In this document: in pieces, positions 8,406 through 12,810 of the stretch
Position numbering within the stretch: the stretch's first letter is position 1
Layout of the letters: every line of letters starts with the position of its first letter
DNA from: Cyclostephanos tholiformis
Taxonomy: Eukaryota; Bacillariophyta; Thalassiosirophyceae; Thalassiosirales; Thalassiosiraceae
Direction: 5' to 3'
Length of the DNA: 12,810 nucleotides
Assembly: GCA_036939975.1 (NCBI GenBank)
Contig: JALLPB010000808.1
Location: 1-12,810 of the forward strand
Made by a program: the position numbers and the translations under genes
The notes under the pieces: model-generated
Told to the model about the DNA's origin: nothing
Seen by the model: the letters and a program-made list of their open reading frames with translations, nothing else
The model's database searches: none

Positions 8406-10657
8406 CTACCAGCTAATCTGAGCATTCTGACATTTGATCTTTGATGGATACCTAAAAAAATGGTGAACACTCTCAAATAGCCTCACAGCTGACCCTACAT
8501 CCCAAGCACCTCTCCAAGCAAGAGTAGCCCATGTTCCGACCCACTTCACTGCAATCCCCACTACTAGCATAAGTGTTTTCATCTGTGACAACTTATAGTG
8601 CTCCTTTGTATTCTTGATCTTTGTTGCCATCAGAAGCTTGAATGGAACCATTTTCATACTCTCGTTGCTGCAGAACCAACTTGTGATTAGTGTCATTAAA
8701 GACATTTTTGGGAAAACAAAGTCAACTGGAACCCGTGACATGGCACCTGAGGAATAAAAGTACTGATATTTTTTCCCACTACCTTCTTCATCAATAGTGA
8801 TAGAAGTAGATGCCTCAACACTCAATACTCAATTACAACACACTGTCCAAACCCCCACTATCACCTCAGGACCACCAGCATAGCTGACCTTTGACCAACT
8901 ACCTCCACACGCCGGAGCAGTTCACCGTGTAGCTCTCCCATCTTCTGAATTATTTCCTCTTTATCAAAATAGCTTTATGACCCCAGCCGCCATCCATCAA
9001 GATCAGCCTTCACCCTGCCAATGATGGAATCCTTAGCCTCCTCAAGTGCCACCTTCAGGCTTTCATGGGCAAGAATTGAAACGTGAGGTGGCAATCCCAT
9101 GAACGAAGATATGGAATCCATCTTGTTCCAGGGGAACTGAACTGTCCTCTCATGCATAATTAGGGATGTGTGTAAAGAAGGGTGATGCCTGCAATTTATT
9201 TTGCTTGGGCAAAACCTCAACCAAAAAATTGAAATGATAACACAGTGATGTGAAGCAAAAATAAAGCAACTGAAATATTTCACCTCAAATCCCATGCCCC
9301 CCTACCATGAACTCTTTGAGCAGATTCAAAATCTTTTCCTTTACGTCATCTTCATTGTCACCACATTCAAAATAGGGCGGTGAAATAGCAAAGGAAACAT
9401 CATTGACTTCAAGCCCAGACACTATCCGTCCCAGGTACTGGTCGCCGGCTTTTTCAAACTGGAGGTAGCACTCCTTTACCAACCCCATACTCCACATTGC
9501 CCATAAGCAAATGGAGACCATTGGTGGGCAGACTGTGCTTCTCACCATGGCAAAGCTGCATGTCCCCTTCCACGTGGAATGTGATCCCAAATCACCGGGG
9601 CAAATTCCAAGTGCAAGAAACACACCCTGATTTTTCTCAACAACTCGGCGGAGGCAATCCATGAACCGCCCATATTGATCACCCCCGGGGAAAAGACGAC
9701 CAGAAACATTGCCCTCCCTGTCAGCCTCGGTGAAGTTCTCAACATTTGTGAGACTGGGATTGGCAAAAATATATGTTGCAAGGGCAAGAACAGGGCAAAC
9801 ATAAGGATTGTTTGGTGTGGCATAGACATGCCAAACCTGATCACTGTTTCTCCCCGTCTGATCCATTTTGCTTTTTGCAAAACGAAAAGCCAAGCAATCG
9901 TCTTCCCACGTGATGTGGAAAAAATGAGCATGCACAATGCTCTCGGACCTTGCCATCAAGTTCCATTCCAATGTCAAAAAACAACGGGCAAATATATATT
10001 CCTCACCCTCCTCCGGCATAAACAGCTCACAAATTTTTTCGTAAACCTTAAAATCCATCTTTTTCTTCCCGATGATTCTGCTGTCCCCATCCTACATTTT
10101 TTTGCTGCAACGTGTTGCTTCATCCCCTTCATTAAAATCTTTAGGTTATCAGCAAATTCAGCAGGAATATCATACTTGCTCATCCGATAAAGATGAACGA
10201 GTGCACTCTTTGCCATATCGTATGAGGAAACCCCCAACGAATTTGGCTGGCCTTTATTTTTCCCTCTACTCCTGGTTCGCGTTGAGAGAAAATTACTAAA
10301 ATGGGCGAATGTGAGATTTGACAATATAAAAGGACAGTTATTGTCCTCCGGGCTGCATGCCAGGAGACATTCTTGCACATATTTTTTTTCTGTGAGCATT
10401 GCGAATGCTGCAAGCCATTCAACAAACCACGACTCCAACAGGTGACCCCTTAACTCTTCATTTTTCTCATAAACAAACAAGGCAAATGCAGCATTCTGAC
10501 GAGCATAATTCATTGACGATTTTTTGGCGACTACTTTACCCATAATTTCTTTCACGATTTTGCTCTGACGCATCGTCGCAGGAGTCGAAGCCTCCTCCTC
10601 ATCTTGTTGGGGTTGATCGCCCATCATTTCCTCGTCCTGCTGGTGATTGCCCATCAT
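8406..10657 (-). pseudogene. Crypton-like tyrosine recombinase (transposase), decayed
   Basis: Tyrosine recombinases of this kind cut and join DNA through a covalent phosphotyrosine and move Crypton elements. Piece 1 starts at ATG 10657 and reads to about 10050. It has an acidic Gln-rich head and the core-binding region (SYDMAKSALVHLYRMS, about residues 145-160). Piece 2 (10058-9285) carries the catalytic domain: Arg in LMARSES (37), Lys in FAKSKMD (62), His of the HxxR box (160), Trp 189 and nucleophile Tyr 198 nine residues later (WSMGLVKECY). The Arg of HxxR is Trp 163 (TGG, 9572-9570). The same frame runs past TGA 9285 (YHFNFLVEVLPKQ). Piece 3 (about 9170-8861) has GLPPHVSILAHE and, after TAA 8975-8977, DKEEIIQKMGELHGELLRR. 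Piece 4 (about 8830-8406) is a C-terminal domain (SRVPVDFVFPK, WFCSNESMK, AVRLFESVHHFF). The whole would be about 740 residues. Assignment to the Crypton lineage is less certain than to tyrosine recombinases. Confidence 0.8.
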
Positions 10658-11286
10658 GATGGCAAAAGGGAAAGCCAGGGGGGAGCGTTACGGAAGCTGG
10701 CAGGGGGGATGGGCAATGAATCGGCGGCAGCAGCAGGGGCGCTTTTAGGTGTATTTTTGTCTGGCAGATGAGATATGAGATTTAGTATTGCTCTCTCACC
10801 AATGGGGCATGCCTCGCCGATGTAATTTCTTCTATCCACACAAAGGATTGTACCTAGCAAGGAATTAGTAGTAGTAGTTCGGCCAAAGAAAATGGTCTAA
10901 ACCACAAATATCCCTCAACACTAATATTCACCGTGGGGCCATCTAGCTTAAAAAATACATAGCAAACCTAAATATTATTGGAATAGAGATAAAATATTTT
11001 GGCTAAACTACTGTAGGAAGTCCCCTACGTTTTGGCTAAACCCCTGGCATGTATGCATTATAACAAAAATACATGAGAACAATAACGATAAAATCCTCCA
11101 GCACCTCTAATGTTTGCTCTCCCTTGACAAAAACAACTGCCACTAAAATTCGCCACCTACAGATCTTTTGCACTGTAAAACACCGGAAAGAGACCTCCCT
11201 CGCCATCTTTGTAGAGATACCCATTCTCCTGTCCCAAGTTGTCCAATTCAATTCCCATTTTGGCCTAAACGACCATCCATCGTGTG
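10658..11286. other. Intergenic stretch between the Crypton-like gene and the MEMO gene
   Basis: No supported gene. On the minus strand it should contain the MEMO 3' untranslated region and then the leader of the Crypton-like gene. A minus-strand frame from ATG 11290 to 11036 (84 codons) overlaps the MEMO stop codon by four bases, but it shows no conserved motif and is not called. A GTAGTAGTAGT run lies at about 10867-10878. Confidence 0.5.
10997..11041. repeat. Direct repeat of TTTTGGCTAAAC, 33 bp apart
   Basis: The 12-base word occurs at 10997-11008 and 11030-11041. A third copy with one extra C (TTTTGGCCTAAAC) lies at 11258-11270, just downstream of the MEMO stop in minus-strand sense. 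The first two could be a remnant of a 33-bp tandem unit. No function is evident. Confidence 0.6.
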
Positions 11287-12667
11287 TCATTTTGGAGTTT
11301 GTGACGCGTTGATAACTCTACACACCGCTCCAGCATAACTTACACTATGATCTCTGGTTGATCGAGCCTTTTTGGATTGCGCATATTTGACGAACCGAAC
11401 GTCATGTACCCAGACAGACTCTCGAATAGAGTGCAACCAAACTGATATCGGATGTCGGCCACAGATCGTATTTGAATACTCGCGTAGATAATCTGAAAAG
11501 GCCCCGGGGCGTTGCATTTCGATAAGATACATACCCTTTCTATCCAAGTATTCGATGAACTCGTATATTTCATTGATTGTCTCATTCGCTTCCGTTGGCT
11601 GAGGTGTGTATCTGAATCGCCTACCCCCTGCATTATTTTTTGTATTGATAAGGCGTTCAAAAAGAGAGGTAAGGCGAACTGTTTGTTCAGAAGATACGAC
11701 ATGATACATTACATTGCACTCACAATGACAAAAATCTGATGATATCACCGTGAAAACACTTCGGTCGGATAAAAATGGAGATAACAGCTTGCCGATAGAC
11801 TCTTCTTTGCTCATTCCGATGGACCCTACCATTATGGGCAACACTTTGATATCGTACTGCTTTCCATTGATCTCCTTCGCATCATTGATGATTTTTCGAA
11901 TGTATGGGTATTGCATCTCTCCCGAATGCTCTTCTTCGTCAACACTTTGTTCCATTATACCGAATTTCTTCGTTAATAGTAATTGCGCTCTAAGATTGAC
12001 ATCCACAGTCAAATTTCCTAATGGCGTTTCTATTTTGGAAGCGCCTTGACATGCCCGTTATAAATGCATGCGTGGGAAAAGAGAGAGAAATGCTGTGCCT
12101 ATCAGAAGTCTGTGTGATCAGAACGTAACAAGGAATAAGAAAGTAGTTCGTTTGTATTTGTCTCACCTGACACTGCACAGCCATCCATGTATAAATGATG
12201 CGACGGGTGGATCTGACAAAACAAAATCAGCGCGCAGCAAACAAGATTCATACGGGATGAGAGGCAGAAACGCCTGTCGCGCGACTCACAACTAACACCG
12301 TACCCAAAAGCGGATTATTCCGAATCGCCTCCGCGAGAGCCAAATAGGAGTATGCCGCCGTGGCACCGGAATACTGAAATCCGGCGTGGGGCGAAATGCA
12401 TGCATTCGGTATCCCCCGACCAATACCCAAAGCCGATGCAGGAGCGGAGTCGTCGCCATCTTTATCATCCCTGGCATCGGTCAAGAATTTGGTCAGCAAA
12501 CTGTCCAATACGATAGGATCAGAGGAGTACCACGAGCCGGCGTGGTGGGCGCGTCGAATGTAAGGAGCTGTGTTAATTTTTGCATCGTCCGACACTGAGA
12601 GCGCATCAGAACATCCACTATTGCCACTGATGCTGATGTGATTTCTAATGTTTTGGAAAAAGTTCAT
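11287..12667 (-). CDS. MEMO1: MEMO-family protein, four exons, intact
   Basis: Homologue of MEMO1, a metal-binding protein (copper or iron reported) linked in animals to redox control and cell motility; its role in algae is unknown. Exons: 12667-12290, 12212-12167, 12044-11724 and 11627-11287, giving 361 residues and a TGA stop. Family signatures read in order: HHAGSWYSSD (41-50), ISPHAGFQYSG (91-101), IHPSHHLYMDGCAVS (127-141), SKIETPLGNL (144-153), DEEEHSGEMQYPY, SSDFCHWGRRFRY (243-255) and NTICGRHPI (301-309). The residues matching the human metal ligands His49, His81 and Cys244 are His94, His131 and Cys304, all present. The start is well fixed: an in-frame TGA lies upstream, and there is no other Met before residue 135. 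Human MEMO1 has 297 residues; the extra length is an N-terminal extension of about 32 and loops near 66-88. Residue 128 is His where animals have Gly (GPSHH). Introns were placed by eye from motif continuity. Confidence 0.93.
11628..11723 (-). other. MEMO intron 3 (96 nt, phase 1), in frame and without stops
   Basis: The donor is T|GTGAGT and the acceptor is AATAATGCAG. Removal rebuilds codon TGG and gives SSDFCHWGRRFRY, the conserved family motif. Retention would insert 32 residues with no stop and change Trp 249 to Cys, so a simple open-frame reading hides this intron. Confidence 0.9.
12045..12166 (-). other. MEMO intron 2 (122 nt, phase 1)
   Basis: The donor is G|GTGAGA after the G of codon 142. 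The acceptor is ATGTCAAG before GCGCTTCC. The split codon becomes GGC (Gly), giving CAVSGASKIETPLGNL, which continues the family pattern. An in-frame TAA ten to fifteen bases before the acceptor rules out an earlier acceptor in this frame. A long pyrimidine tract (TTTCTCTCTCTTTTCCC) lies farther upstream. Confidence 0.88.
12213..12289 (-). other. MEMO intron 1 (77 nt, phase 0)
   Basis: The donor is GTGAGT directly after codon 126 (Val). The acceptor is TTTTGTTTTGTCAG, with a possible branch point CTGAT just before it. Splicing joins LLGTVLV to IHPSHH, restoring the second metal-binding motif of the family. Reading through instead gives residues unrelated to the family and then a stop. Confidence 0.9.
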
Positions 12668-12810
12668 CCTCTCTGTGCTGCATGGGCGGAATGCGGATGC
12701 AGAAGAGGAGAATCAACATCAGTGCTAAGGCTGTGATTTCTTTGAGCGTATACGCATACGCATAAAAAAATAAAAAAAATTCGGTCATGTGTATCGTACT
12801 GCGAAGCTTT
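12668..12810 (-). promoter_or_regulatory. Presumed promoter and 5' leader of the MEMO gene
   Basis: Seen in sequence: an A/T tract at 12763-12780, overlapping repeated GCGTAT words, and a perfect 10-bp palindrome GCGTATACGC at 12746-12755, about 80 bases before the ATG. Such a palindrome could bind a dimeric factor, but no known site was recognised and promoter activity is inferred from position alone. The window ends before the upstream neighbour is reached. Confidence 0.35.

Larger units (their letters stand above)
8290..10860 (-). mobile_element. Decayed Crypton-like DNA transposon, approximate extent
   Basis: The extent is approximate: the recombinase gene plus probable short flanks. Cryptons lack terminal inverted repeats and make no clear target duplication, so ends cannot be set from this copy alone. 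The 200 bases upstream of the ATG are GC-richer than the surroundings (CAGCAG and CCCCCC words at 10675-10745) and could be the element's leader. The left flank ends near the 27-bp duplication at 8296-8339. Confidence 0.45.

Noticed and set aside
10055..10070. Programmed -1 frameshift joining the first two pieces of the Crypton-like gene
   Set aside because: The site has only five A on the coding strand and does not form a standard slippery heptamer in the zero frame. The rest of the gene has further breaks, so simple base loss is more likely.
9675..10190. 171-codon plus-strand frame
   Set aside because: It lies antisense to the catalytic domain of the tyrosine recombinase, whose motifs are clear; the plus-strand translation shows no family pattern.
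11036..11290. 84-codon minus-strand frame overlapping the MEMO stop codon by four bases (ATGA)
   Set aside because: No recognisable motif, overlap of this kind is not expected in a eukaryote, and the region should be 3' untranslated.
1..12810. tRNA, rRNA, CRISPR array or bacterial operon signals
   Set aside because: No tRNA-like T-loop word with a matching acceptor stem, no regularly spaced identical repeats, and spliced genes indicate nuclear eukaryotic DNA. A covariance-model scan was not possible here.

Overview
The window looks like nuclear DNA of a eukaryotic microbe, most likely a diatom or another stramenopile alga. The reasons are short GT-AG introns (77, 122 and 96 nt) in the one intact gene, no bacterial-style operon, and two decayed DNA transposons of families (piggyBac-like and Crypton-like tyrosine recombinase) that I associate with such genomes. 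The taxon is an inference; no marker gene fixes it.

Layout. 1-546 (+): the broken end of an unrecognised acidic and Cys-rich protein that runs off the left edge. 547-1151: AT-rich DNA with no gene seen. 1152-1851 (+): a small broken gene with a coiled-coil-like C-terminal half. 1925-6981 (-): one very long decayed piggyBac-like transposase gene. Its last third is the DDE catalytic core plus C-terminal zinc-binding domain; its first two thirds are an unusually long region with several Cys clusters. The + strand gene and this gene converge at 1851/1925 and may belong to one element. 6982-8405: mostly non-coding, with a 9-G tract, a GT-rich strand and a short duplication near the right end. 8406-10657 (-): a decayed Crypton-like tyrosine recombinase in four reading-frame pieces. 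10658-11286: non-coding, with a small direct repeat. 11287-12667 (-): an apparently intact four-exon MEMO-family gene encoding 361 residues. 12668-12810: its presumed promoter.

The two transposase genes carry many stops and frame changes, most equivalent to loss of one base, so I call both pseudogenes. The MEMO gene, next to them on the same strand, has none. I find no evidence that the genes act together: this is a housekeeping-type gene beside a graveyard of mobile DNA. The least familiar material is the roughly 900-residue N-terminal part of the piggyBac-like gene and its small convergent partner.
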